The position numbers and the translations under genes were made by a program. Shown one piece after another: positions 1-10,923 of a stretch of DNA of 64,000 bases. Position 1 is the stretch's first letter; each line of letters begins with the position of its first letter. Source of the stretch: Escallonia rubra (taxonomy: Eukaryota; Streptophyta; Magnoliopsida; Escalloniales; Escalloniaceae); assembly GCA_033065855.1 (NCBI GenBank), contig JAVXUO010001325.1, forward strand, positions 310,001-374,000, in the 5' to 3' direction. The notes under the pieces were generated by a model. The model ran no database searches, was not told where the DNA came from, and saw nothing but the letters and a program-made list of their open reading frames with translations.

Positions 1-146
1 TCATCCCACTGAGCTAGCTCACGTTCCAATCCACGTGAGTAAGTCAGAAATAAAAAAAGTCACATCTACTGCGACATGGCTCATAGAACTACCCGTACGT
101 TACATCACTGAACGAGGCAAAAGACAAGAAGTTGCTTTAACGATAT

Positions 147-549
147 TGATATGGGCAAAATTATCAGAGCCAAGATGACGACACGTGTCGTCATCCGGAA
201 GAACCATAACTTATGCATTGAATCCACTTCTCCATAAATGATGGTAACAACCCATTAAAAGGAGATTAACGGATCATTAATCCGGAATAAGTCTCTATTT
301 ATTAAGGTAACCCCCTAATAAGGAGACATAACTACCCTCTGATTGGGAACTCTATATAAAGGAAATGGAGACAAAGAAAGAGGTAAGTTTTCTGGTTCAA
401 CAGCAATAGTCAAATTCAAACAGATTGACTGACTTAAGTATCAGAGTGTCTCCGCCGGAAACACTTCCAGCGAAGTAACCAGTGTCGTTTTTGCTGCGCA
501 GGCTTACTTACGAATCATCGGAAGCGTGTTCCAGATTTCATCCACAACA
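147..549 (+). repeat. 5' LTR of the Tat-lineage element
   Basis: It is 403 bp, starts with TG and ends with CA, and matches 9310-9712 at about 98%. It contains a TATA box and is followed at once by a primer-binding site. The target duplication gatat precedes it at 142-146. Confidence 0.95.
353..360 (+). promoter_or_regulatory. LTR TATA box
   Basis: TATATAAA lies in the middle of the 5' LTR, placed as expected for the element's promoter. The same motif occurs in the 3' LTR near 9516-9523. Confidence 0.7.
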
Positions 550-552
550 TTT

Positions 553-570
553 TGGCGCCGACCGTGTGAC
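553..570 (+). other. Primer-binding site of the Tat-lineage element
   Basis: TGGCGCCGACCGTGTGAC starts three bases after the LTR. A TGG start complements the CCA tail of a tRNA, and TGGCGCCG openings are common in plant Tat and Athila elements. I did not assign the tRNA species. Confidence 0.75.
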
Positions 571-719
571 ACGAAATTCGTAAGTAAATCATGTCGCAGA
601 ATCCTAATCCGCAAGCTTAGTTAGGAGGAGCCCCTCCACCAGGGTCATCTTCAGCTCTGATACACGACCCAGTTCGGGGGGTCTCCACATCTCAGCCGCC
701 CAACCGCGGCAAAAAGATT

Positions 720-2200
720 ATGGGTGCGCCATCCATCACTACTATGGTGGGAACCACTGCGGTACATGTAATCCCTGCAGCAATACCAACTGTCGTAACG
801 GCACCGACATCTATTGCAGTGGTACCGCCGACGGTGACATTCACTCCTCCATCCGTAAACACAGTCTTGCGTCCACTCCAAACTGTTGGCGTATCTGAAC
901 CTCCCATTACCAGTGTCACCACAATGGGAGTGAACATCACTCCATCTACAGATAACCAAACCGACCTGATGGCCGTTATCCGAGCAATACAACAATCTAT
1001 TGAGAAGTTGCAAGCTGCTATAGAACATCCGCCTCCACAGTCAGAACCTCTCAAGCCTCCGGGCACTTCAAAGACCCCGGAACAAACAAGTCACAACCAA
1101 CACGAGACCCAGGTAGCAGATGAAGAATTTGACGACGAAAGGCGGAATCCAAGATCTAGAAAGCGTCGAGAAAATTATAATGAGGCTCACTCTTACCCCA
1201 ATGCTGGGGGTAATCGGGCGGAACAATACTCCAACGCTCCAATTATAACTAGACAGCCATTCTCCGAAGAGATCGATCTCTTCCCAACTCCTCCGAACTT
1301 CAAAATGCCTTCGTGCGAGTCATATGATGGCAAGGGAGACCCAATGGAACACTTAGCCCGCTTTACCTCAGGGATGAATCTGCATCTGGTGCCTGATCAA
1401 ATAATGTGCCAGGCTTTCCCTGTGACGTTAAAAGGAGCCGCACACGTATGGTTCCAACACTTAGCTCCTCGTTCCATTTCTTGCTGGGCCCAGTTGGCCG
1501 AATCCTTCCGAAGCAATTTCCTCACAAGTCGCATTCAGAGGAAGAATTCTTCGGCCCTTTTTTGTATAATTCAGGGACCAAGGGAATCCCTAAAATCATA
1601 CTACGCTCGATTTAACACTGAAAAGCTCCTTATCGATCATTTGGATCCAGGAGTAACCTTTGCAGCGATGGCTAGGGGAGTCAAGCCGGGAATGCCTCTA
1701 CGTTTCTCTTTGAACAAGCGCCCACCAGAAAATATGTCAGATCTCCTTAACAGAGTGGAGAAGTATCTTCGGGCAGAGGAGGATTCGACATCGTCACAAC
1801 AAGAAGAGATTCACTCTGGGCAGAAGAGGCGCGATCGTCCGGAAGGGAACAATCAGGATGAACCCAAGCGTCCGTGAGCGCCCCTCTCAAAGTCATTTAC
1901 TCCTCTTAATACTACACGCGGACATATTCTTCACCAAATCAAGGGCCAAAACATCCTCAAATGGCCCAAGCCTATGAGAGGTCCAGCGGAGAGAAGGGAT
2001 ACTCAAGTATACTGCCATTTCCACAAGGACCACGGTCACACGACAGAAGAATGCAAGGTGCTTCAGCGAGAAATAGAGAATCTCATCGCCAGGGGCCACC
2101 TTAAGCAATTCGTAAAAAACAACCATCGGCAGCAGACTGGGGGAAGAGGTAACCCTCGAAGAACCGACGAAGCACCCCCAAAGGATCCGCCTGTTATCCA
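720..2200 (+). CDS. gag region of the Tat-lineage element (fossil)
   Basis: The frame opens near 720 with a Thr/Val-rich, low-complexity N-terminus. The capsid-like part near 1290-1780 has the typical retrotransposon gag string (YDGKGDPMEHLARF, then WFQHLAPRSISCW). A nucleocapsid-like knuckle (CHFHKDHGHTTEEC) lies near 2012-2053. The product would form the particle that packages the element's RNA. The region is interrupted and is treated here as a fossil. Confidence 0.85.
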
Positions 2201-2299
2201 TACCATCTCTGGAGGACCCAGCGCCGGCGGCCTATCTAGCTCTTCACGAAAAGCCTATGCTAGACAGGTAAATCTTGCACAAGGACCGGCAAAGCGAGC

Positions 2300-5200
2300 A
2301 AAAGAACTCACCTCGCTAGAATTTGACGACGCAGATCTTGAGGGAGTGAGCCTTCCACATGATGATGCCCTCGTCATCACTTTGAGGATAGATGCTTTCC
2401 AGGTCAAACGCATCTTGGTCGATACAGGAAGCTCGACCGACATCCTTTTCGACAATGCATTCAATCAAATGGGGATATCTGAAGATAGGGTAAAGCCAAT
2501 ATCTTCTCCTTTGTACGGCTTCACAGGTGCTTCTGCACCGGTAAAAGGGATTGCCTCCCTTACGGTCGTCGCAAGAGAAACACCTCGTCAGGCGGTGCAT
2601 TTCCTTATTGTCAAAGTTAAATCGTCGTACAATGGGCTTTTGGGACGAACAGGCCTCAACAAACTGCAGGCAGTGGCATCAACCTACCATCTCGTCATGA
2701 AGTTCCCTACGCCAACAGGAGTTGGTTATGTGAAAAGAGATCAGATTCTAGCCCGAAGGTGTTACATGGCATCGTGCAAGGTCGAAGAGACTCTCTCTAT
2801 TGACGACCAGCAAGACGAAAAGACTTTGAGACGCGCGGAGCCTGTAAAAGCTCTTGTTTCTGTCCCAATCAGAGAGGGGGACGAAGAGCGACAAGTAAGG
2901 ATTGGTTCAATGCTGGAGCCAAGAGTTAGAGATCAGCTAGTCTCATTCCTTCGATCCAATATGGACGTCTTCGCGTGGAGTGCTGCGGACGTGCCGGGCA
3001 TTGATCCGTCAGTAATCACTCACCAACTTTCAGTCGATCCCAAGTTCAAACCCGTCAAGCAAAAGAAGCGACCTTTCGCCCCAGAAAGACAGGCGATAAT
3101 CAAAACCAAAATCGATAAGCTCCTGGCTGCTGATTTCATCAAGGAAATTGACTATCCCGAGTGGATAGCCAATGTTGTTATGGTACCGAAGGCGGGAACA
3201 AACAAGTGGAGAATCTGCATTGATTACACGGATCTGAACAGGGCATGTCCCAAGGATAGTTACCCACTGCCTCGCATTGATACGTTAATCGACGCTACGT
3301 CGGGTCACCAACTGCTTAGCTTCATGGATGCATTTTTCGGATATAACCAGATCCGCATGCATGCAGACGACGTAGCCAAGACGGTCTTCATCACTGATCA
3401 AGGCTTATTTTGCTACAACGTCATGCCCTTCGAGTTAAAAAATGCTGGTGCCACGTACCAACGGTTAGTCGATAAAATATTCAAACCCCTCATTGGAAAG
3501 GGCATGGAGGTCTATGTCGACGACATGCTTGTCAAAAGCCTTCAGGCGGAGGACCACATTGCTGATCTACGACAGTGTTTCGCACTCCTCCGCGAGTATC
3601 GCATGCGCCTCAACCCTACTAAGTGCGCTTTTGGTGTATCGTCTGGGAAATTCCTTGGGTTTATGATCTCCGAAAGGGGGATTGAAGCTAACCCCGAAAA
3701 GATCCAAGCAATTCAAGAAATGGTTGCTCCAAGACGCGGCAAGGAAATACAAGTCCTGACGGGAAGAATAGCTGACCTTAGCAGGTTTCTCTCTAAGTCA
3801 ACTGAGCGTTGCTTGCCGTTCTTTAAGGCGTTAAAGAACATCAAAAATTTCGAGTGGACGGACGAGTGTCAAACTTCCTTCGACAAACTGAAGGAGTATC
3901 TTACGTCACCGCCTCTGCTCTCTAAGCCCCTCCCTGGAGAAGATCTTTTCCTTTATTTGGCCGTTTCAGAATCCGCCGTCAGTGCGGTTTTAATTCGAGA
4001 GCAAGATGGTCGATAGCTCCCCATCTATTATGTGAGCAAGATTCTTCAGGGAGCTGAACAGAGATATCCGAATACGGAAAAGTTGGCGTTTGCTCTTTTG
4101 ATCGCCGCAAGGAAGCTTCGTCTGTACTTTCAATCTCACACAATGGTCGTGCTCACCGACAAACCTCTTAGGCGAATACTGCACAAGCCTGATCTCTCGG
4201 GTCGTCTCGTTCCGTGGTCGATAGAATTGGGTGAGTTTGACATCCATTATCGACCACGGCCTTCAGTTAAGGGACAAGCCTTGGCTGACTTCGTTGTTGA
4301 GTGTACTTTCCCCATTGAAGACTAAGAACCGCTCCTCGTTCAACCCGAATTGTTCGCTTGGACACTCTTCGTGGATGGATCCTCAAACACACATGGGAGT
4401 GGTGCGGGATTAATTCTTAACGGACCAGAGGGCCTGATCATTGAGTGCGCTCTTCGTTTTGATTTCCAAGCTTCGAACAATGAAGCTGAGTACGAAGCTT
4501 TGATAGCAGGGATGCACCTCGCTCACGCCATGCGGGCAGCATCCCTTCATGCTTTCAGCGATTCAACGCTTGTTGTAAAACAGATGTCAGGAGAGTACGA
4601 AGCAAAGGATCCTAAGATGGCCACTTACCTGTCTAAAGCCAAAGAAGTAGCTCGCATATTTACTCTCTTCAAAATCACACAAATCCGCCGCGAGGATAAC
4701 ACTTCCGCAGATGCACTTTCAAGGTTAGCCTCTCAGGATCCATCCGGTTTTGGCCGCACCATTCATCTCGAACTTCTGCATGAGCCGAGTATTACAACGA
4801 GGGAAGTCATGCAAACCGAGCATGAACCGTCGTGGATTGATCCCATCAAGGCCTACCTTCAGGACGGCACGTTACCTGCCGACCGGAAGTAAGCCAGGAG
4901 CATCGTTCTTCGCTCGGCTCGGTATGCTGTTGTGGACGATGTATTATACAAACGTTCCTTCATACTTCCTTACCTCCGTTGCCTCACACCGACAGAATCG
5001 AATTATGCTCTGCGGGAAGTTCATGAAGGCATTTGCGGACAACACTTAGGAGGACGCGCCTTAGTGCACAAAGTTCTTTGACATGGGTATTATTGGCCGA
5101 CAATGCATCGTGACGCTTTGGACTTTACTAAAAAATGTGATGCTTGCCAACGTTTTTCTTCGATCCCCAGGCAATCACCAAGCCCCTTGTCATCGTTGAG

Positions 5201-6056
5201 TTGTTGCATACCTTTTGCTATGTGGGGAATGGACATCATGGGTCCTTTCCCCGCAGCAACAGCTCAGCGTCGATTCATAATCGTGGCAATTGATTATTTC
5301 ACTAAGTGGGCAGAAACAGAAGCCCTGGCCACGATTACTGAAAAGAAATGTGAAGACTTTTTCTGGCGCGCAATTGTTTGCCGTTTTGGAATTCCACGGG
5401 TGCTCGTCATAGATAATGACAAACAATTTGACAACTCAACTTTTCGGAGTTTTTGCACTAATTTATCGATCGAGCAACGCTTCACTTCCGTGGCACTCCC
5501 ACAGACGAATGGACAAACTGAAGTTATGAACCGCACACTTCTTCAAGGGATAAAGAAGAGGCTGGATGGAGCGAAAGGTTTGTGGGTCGAGGAGTTACGG
5601 GCCTACAATACCACCACCAGAACTCCTACTGGCGAAACCCCCTTCAATCTGTCTTTCGGAACGGAAGCTCTCATACCTGTGGAAGTAGGGTTACCTTCTC
5701 TTCGGCTCACATCGTATGACCCGATACAAAATGAGGAGGCTCTCCGGGCTAATCTCGACCTCCTTGATGAACGTCGTGAGCAAGCGGCCATGCGCCTCGC
5801 AGCTTACCAGCATCGTGTATCCAGGTTTTATGACCAGAGAGTTCGTCCACAGGCTTTCCGAGTGGGCAACTTAGTCCTACGCCGCATAGAAGCTTCAGCC
5901 CCGCGCGAAGCCATTGGCAAGTTAGCACCCAACTGGGAGGGCCCTTACAGGGTTGTGAGATTAAGAGGCCCAGGGGCCTATCCCTTGGAACAATTGGATG
6001 GCAAGGCAATTCCTCGAACATGGAATGCGATGCATTTAAGGCGATATTATCCATAA
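2300..6056 (+). CDS. pol region of the Tat-lineage element: protease, RT, two RNases H, integrase (fossil)
   Basis: Recognisable domains in order: aspartic protease (ILVDTGSSTDILF near 2410-2450); reverse transcriptase from about 3060, with YVDDMLVKS near 3510-3540; the usual RNase H connecting to about 4320; an archaeal-type RNase H at about 4360-4730 (LFVDGSSNTHGSGAG, NNEAEYEALIAG); integrase at about 5100-6050 with zinc-finger cysteines (CDACQRF), core motifs (WGMDIMGPFP, GQTEVMNRTLL) and a C-terminal domain ending just before 6056. Two RNases H in one pol is diagnostic of the Tat lineage. The region is broken in a few places. A G-run and short AT-rich sequence (6057-6341) separate it from the antisense frame. 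Confidence 0.9.
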
Positions 6057-6341
6057 ACAGACCGAAAGGGGGGGGGGGGGGCGCAATCCCTTCTCAGTCT
6101 CAGTCTGTTTATGTTTTAAGTTGATCTCTCAGCCTCAGTCTGTTTATGTTTTAAGTTGATCGCCTTAATTTTTAGTTGACTCCAGAGGCATATTTTGATA
6201 TGAATAAAAATCAAAATACATGAAATTTGATTGCGTCAATAAAGACCTGATTGCATTAAAAGCCAAAAGTTACGAGGATCCTAGGCAGTACAACAGGAAA
6301 TCTTAAAATCTAGCCTCCTCTACTAGACAAAGAAATCCTAT

Positions 6342-8309
6342 CTACTCATCCTGATCAACAGCATCTCCCGGCACCACCAGCTCATGAGAAGAACCTTCGG
6401 GCATAGGCACCGATTGCCTTGGAATCGTTCCTGATCCTGACCCCGAAGCACCCAGACTGCGACTAACTGATGAACTAGGCACCCGTAGACCAGCAGTTCT
6501 ACGTTCGGCTTCTTCAGCCCGAAGAGCATCCTCTGCAGCAGCTTCACGAGCAAATTTATGCTCGTAGATACTCAAGTCGTACTCAGGATGATCCTTCAAA
6601 ATGTCCGCCTTGCACTCCTTATAACCATGAACAAGTGCCCTTTTTGAGTCGCGGTAACGCAGGTCCATGAAAAACTGAGACTTCTTGAACTGCTGCACGG
6701 CCTGAGCAGCAATCGATGACTTCTCAGCATCGAAGCAATTGACTCGAGTCGTTAGCTGCTCCACCTTCCTGCCCAAATCCTCCACCTTCTTCTCTGCCTC
6801 TCGACGAAAGTTGTTCTCTATCATAACATTTTTCTTCTCCTCGTCCAATACGTTGTCAGCGGCAATAAGCTTCTCAGCCCCGATTTGCACCTGTGCCATG
6901 GCCTGAGACATCAGCTGGACCATGCCATTGGCCGTCTCATTGACGCCGTAGCCCGACAATGTCTTGCAGTCCATGGGAATGATTGCATGACTAGACCAGT
7001 CCCATGCCGTATGAGGAGATTTGAAGACAGACTCATCAACCGATACTCCCCAGGTCGGACGATGCGGAGTGTCAGGACGAACAGGAGAGGAAGTAGCTCT
7101 GCTCCCACCTCTACCAGAGATTCTTCGTTTCTTGGTACCTTCTTGTGACTTGTCTACCCTAGACAAAGCCAAAACAAAGTCTTCGGATTGTGCCACCTTC
7201 GGCTGTGACCCAGAAACCAAAGCTCCAAAATCCAGGTCCTGCACTTCCTCCTCAATACCGTGAGCGGTAGCCAGCTCGTCAGGAATGATCTCCCCCAAAA
7301 TGCCTTGGGCATTGAACAATGGAGGATCCCCTTGTGCGCGCGACGACATGTTTTCTGCACACGAAACAGAGTTAAATACACCATTCAATATTAGGTAAAT
7401 ATAAGCTTTGATAAGAGCTTTACCAGGATCATTCTCGCCCTCCTCTTCCTCCTCATCAAAATCTTGAGGCTCAAGGGGAAGAATGATGCCGCACTCACGG
7501 AGCTGGGCATTGCTCAAGGGATATCTGGATTCTAAAGGCTCAGCATCCTTAAGCTTCGCAATATGCTCAAGGTCAGTTTCCGACAAGTCCTTTTCTTTCA
7601 GTCTATTACAAGCCCTCGTCTCACATTCTGGGAGCCATACATTACAGACCTCGCCCCTTTGGGACTTGGGCAGCTTAACAAACAAAAACCTCTCCTTCCA
7701 ATTATGGTTGGATGATGGGGGGTGTGGAAACAAGTTGGCTTCGGCCTTTGGACGACGACTTAAAAAATACCAACCTACTTGTTTAGTGATTGCACAGATG
7801 GTAAAGATCCATCTGAATACCCTAACTCTAGGGTTTAATCCTAGCTTATGGCATCAGTAGATGAAGAAACTCATAAAACGCCACGCGTGGGGGGAAAGTT
7901 GGCCGGGTGCAAGCCCGTAAGTATTTAGAAGCCTAACAAAGAAAGGGTGGAGGGGAATTCTAAAACCATTGATAAACATGTCCCAATAAACACCTATTTC
8001 GTCAATTGTAGTCATGTTTGCCGCTTCATCCTCGTCTGGAAGCCTTAATTTTACAATCGGCGGAATTTCACAACGATCGCGTAGAAGCTTCAGATCATAA
8101 CTACTTAGCTTGCTTCTTAGCGTGTGCGCGTCGAAAGGCTTGGGAGATTGGGCGTTCTCCGTTAAAACTTCCTTAGCAGGCACACCCCTAGATTCTTGAA
8201 AATGAACCAAGGGAACTCCAATTTCTAAGAATAACGGATCAAAGGTAGGCTCTATCCTAAAACCTAGAGGGTCAGGTCCAGAAACATGTTCCTCACCTTC
8301 ATTAGACAT
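6342..8309 (-). CDS. Antisense reading frame of the Tat-lineage element (putative gypsy-type transposon protein family)
   Basis: The frame runs opposite to gag-pol, between integrase and the 3' LTR. The N-terminal part, read from 8309, has features of the 'putative gypsy type transposon' family (Pfam PF04195 by memory): IDEIGVYWDMFINGFRIPLH and GLAPGQLSPHAWRF, followed further on by SSNHNWKERFLFV. The C-terminal half is acidic and then coiled-coil-like (alternating E/K-rich stretches near 6560-6880) and ends in a Ser/Gly-rich tail. A likely GT-AG intron of 69 bp lies at 7355-7423. Such antisense frames are known in Tat elements, but their function is unknown. A TATA box lies upstream at 8483-8492. 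The frame is not entirely intact. Confidence 0.75.
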
Positions 8310-8482
8310 AATTTCAGATCAAAACAGAAGATTTCAAAAGAAAAAGTTTGAAACTTACTTGAAAAAAAAAGAGTAGATCTTCAAACTCAAAACTTAAAAA
8401 TCTTCAAAAGCCCCAAGACGATCTCTCTCCCTCACTCTCTGAGAAAATGAAGCAAGTAGTGAAGTGGGTAAAAGGTTTCACT

Positions 8483-8492
8483 CTTTATATAG
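8483..8492 (-). promoter_or_regulatory. Candidate TATA box of the antisense frame
   Basis: Read on the minus strand this is CTATATAAAG, about 175 bases upstream of the antisense frame's first ATG (8309). It suggests that the antisense frame has its own internal promoter, separate from the LTR. Confidence 0.5.
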
Positions 8493-8615
8493 AAAACAAC
8501 AGGCCCATCCAATGGATGAGATCTCATGACCAATCAAGTCACTTGACACGTGGCATACATCTAAAAAATTTTAACAGGAGCAAATTTACCTATTTACCCC
8601 ATGACGGTAACTACA

Positions 8616-9190
8616 ATAGAGCCGAGTAGACGACTTCCAAAGGCATCTCTGCTCGGCCAAGCCGAGTAAAAGTCCCCAAGTCACTACTCGGCCAAGCCAA
8701 GTAGACGACTTCCAAAGGCATCTCTGCTCGGCCAAGCCGAGTAGAAGTCCCCAAGTCACTGCTTGGCCAAGCCGAGTAGACGACTTCCAAAGGTATCTCT
8801 GCTCGGCCAAGCCGAGTAGAAGTCCCTAAGTCACTGCTCGGCCAAGCCGAGTAGACGACTTCCAAAGGCACCTCTGCTAGGCCAAGCCGAGTAGAAGAGC
8901 CCCTAAGTCTCTACTCGGCCAAGCCGAGTAGATGAGTTCCAAGGGTACCTCTGCTCGGCCAGGCCGAGTAAAGGATCCCGAGTATCTGCTTGGCCAAGCC
9001 GAGTAGACGACTTCCAAGGGCACCTCTGCTCGGCCAGGCCGAGTAGAAGATCCCCTGAGTGTCTGCTCGGCCAAACCGAGTAGACAACTTCCAAGTTCAT
9101 CTATACTCAGCCAAGCCGAGTAGACAAAGTTCATATAGCATCTCTACTCGGCCAAGCCGAGTAGACAAGTCCCCAGTCTGATCTGTTCGG
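8616..9190. repeat. Hairpin-forming minisatellite in the 3' region of the Tat-lineage element
   Basis: About 14 copies of an imperfect palindrome of the form CTCGGCCAAGCCGAG occur at intervals of 55-70 bp, with spacers that alternate between a 'gacgacttccaaaggcatctctg' type and a 'aagtccccaagtcactg' type. The higher-order unit is therefore about 125 bp with two palindromes. It lies between the antisense frame and the polypurine tract. That position is known to host variable tandem repeats in Tat elements. Confidence 0.9.
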
Positions 9191-9293
9191 CCCCTAAGAT
9201 ATTTCTCTTCAGCTCATATTGGCCGAATGGTTTTTAATCAGGCAGAAGGGAAGGCATTCCAACATTCCATAATCCTCTTCAGAGAAGGGAACA

Positions 9294-9309
9294 TGGAATG
9301 GGGGGCAAA
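9294..9309 (+). other. Polypurine tract of the Tat-lineage element
   Basis: A purine-rich run (atggaatggggggcaaa) lies directly against the 3' LTR and is the expected plus-strand priming site. Confidence 0.8.
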
Positions 9310-9712
9310 TGATATGGGCAAAATTATCAGAGCCAAGATGACGACACGTGTCGTCATCCGGAAGAACCATAACTTATGCATTGAATCCACTTCTCCATAA
9401 ATGATGGTAACAGCCCATTAAAAGGAGATTAACGGATCATTAATCCGGAATAAGTCTCTATTTATTAAGGTAACCCCCTAATAAGGAGACATAACTACCC
9501 TCTGATTGGGAACTCTATATAAAGGAAATGGAGACAAAAAAAGAGGTAAGTTTTCTGGTTCAACAGCAATAGTCAAATTCAGACAGATTGACTGACTTAA
9601 GCATCGGAGTGTCTCCGGCGGAAACACTTCCGGCGAAGTAACCGGTGTCGTTTTTGCTGCGCAAGCTTACTTACGAATCATCGGAAGCGTGTTCCAGATT
9701 TCATCCACAACA
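9310..9712 (+). repeat. 3' LTR of the Tat-lineage element
   Basis: This is the same 403 bp as the 5' LTR with about nine substitutions, nearly all transitions. It follows a polypurine tract and is followed by the second gatat copy (9713-9717). The sequence after that resumes the interrupted LTR of the host chromovirus, which matches 15919 onward. Confidence 0.95.
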
Positions 9713-10840
9713 GATATAAATTAATGAAAACGGCATTGGCTCTTGCCAATTGTTACGCATCTTATGTTATACCAAGTCAAACGACAAAACAACAACAACC
9801 GATAGTAGGTGTTGTAATAGTTACAATGATACAGTTAATCACTATAAATTTGTGATTAACTCGAAAGACACGTAACGGATCGAAAAGAAGTAGATATTAC
9901 AGTATAACAAATTAGACGAACGGATTTTTAAAGAAAGAAGAATCGAATAGATTCCCTGTGTGACTAAACTGAAATGAACCAAACTTCAACTCATGTGATC
10001 AGGATTGCACAATTTCAAACTAGTGCAATCACAAAACAATTATATAGCCCAGAAGAAATAAATTTGGCATGGCCACCAAATGCTGAGTCACGCCTGTCTT
10101 GGCTCCAAAGAGATTAGAAATGGTGTAAATAAAAAATAAAAGTAACGATGGCAATGGAACTCAATATACAGAAGATTGCTGGCATGCAAAGTAGTAAACT
10201 GAAGGACAAATTACTCTTGTACGGATTTCATGCGATGGAGCATCAAACGCCATAAAAAAAATGATTCAACCAAACGTAAACACTGCTCAATCGAAACAGC
10301 AAAGGAAAAAAAATAAGACGGGGATGAGAATTGCTATCGATCAGGAATACCAAAAAATCTATTATGAGTTTACCAAGGATGCATAATTAGGATTTGACGG
10401 ATCCCACGCCGATTCGGATTTAAAAACAGTAAACCCTTATCGTTGATTGCGCAATTTAACCCAAAATCTTGATCCTCTCAGACAAATTGTATCAAACCCT
10501 AATGTAAGAATACCCAAAATTTTCAATTACAACGCTATCATTCACAATAAATTATGTGTTTCTTACCACATGCCTAAATTTCAAAATTAATAATAACTTA
10601 CCTCAAAGCAATAATAGAAATCTCCAAAAGTCTCTTCCTAAGGATTCTCTGCAGGCTTTTCTGAACTCTCTGTGTTCCTTTGAAATATATAGTACGTAAA
10701 GTATCAATAATCTAAAAGGAATATTATTATATTCTTAAAATAATAAAAATTTCAGAATACCCATTATGTCACAAAACTCTATATATATTTTTTCTCCTTT
10801 TTTATTGATTTATAATCATTTAAATATGTGGAATCTAACA
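9713..10840 (-). repeat. Remainder of the left (3') LTR of the chromovirus
   Basis: The LTR resumes here after the nested element. Its start matches 15914 onward, and its end (tgtggaatctaaca) matches the right LTR end (tgtggggtcttaca). It is longer than the matching part of the right LTR. Short TA-rich stretches near 10690-10800 could be promoter or polyadenylation sequence. Confidence 0.85.
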
Positions 10841-10868
10841 TCCTCCCCCCCCCCCCCCAAAAAAAAAA
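10841..10868 (-). other. Polypurine tract of the chromovirus
   Basis: On the plus strand this is tcct followed by a run of C and then A. On the element's own strand it is a G-rich purine tract right next to the 3' LTR. Confidence 0.7.
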
Positions 10869-10923
10869 TCCGTCCTCGGAATCAAAATGTACCTGAGGCG
10901 CCAGAAAGGTGCGGATAAGTACG

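Larger units (their letters stand above)
147..9712 (+). mobile_element. Ty3/gypsy LTR retrotransposon, Tat lineage (Retand-like), nested in an older element
   Basis: Both 403-bp LTRs start with TGATATGGG and end with CCACAACA, and the 5-bp target duplication gatat lies at 142-146 and 9713-9717. The order is LTR, primer-binding site, gag, protease, reverse transcriptase, RNase H, a second archaeal-type RNase H, integrase, an antisense reading frame, a hairpin minisatellite, polypurine tract, LTR. The second RNase H and the antisense frame are hallmarks of the Tat lineage. By eye the LTRs differ at 9 of 403 positions (about 2.2%), which suggests insertion about one to a few million years ago depending on the rate assumed. 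All parts are present, but the coding part has a handful of breaks, so it is a young fossil. It lies inside the left LTR of the older minus-strand chromovirus. Confidence 0.95.

Noticed and set aside
8586-9134. Frames encoding repeated LGLAEQRC/SAWPSRD-type peptides, and a CRISPR-like look
   Set aside because: They are readings of the hairpin minisatellite. Spacers are themselves repeated and this is a plant genome, so it is not a CRISPR array.
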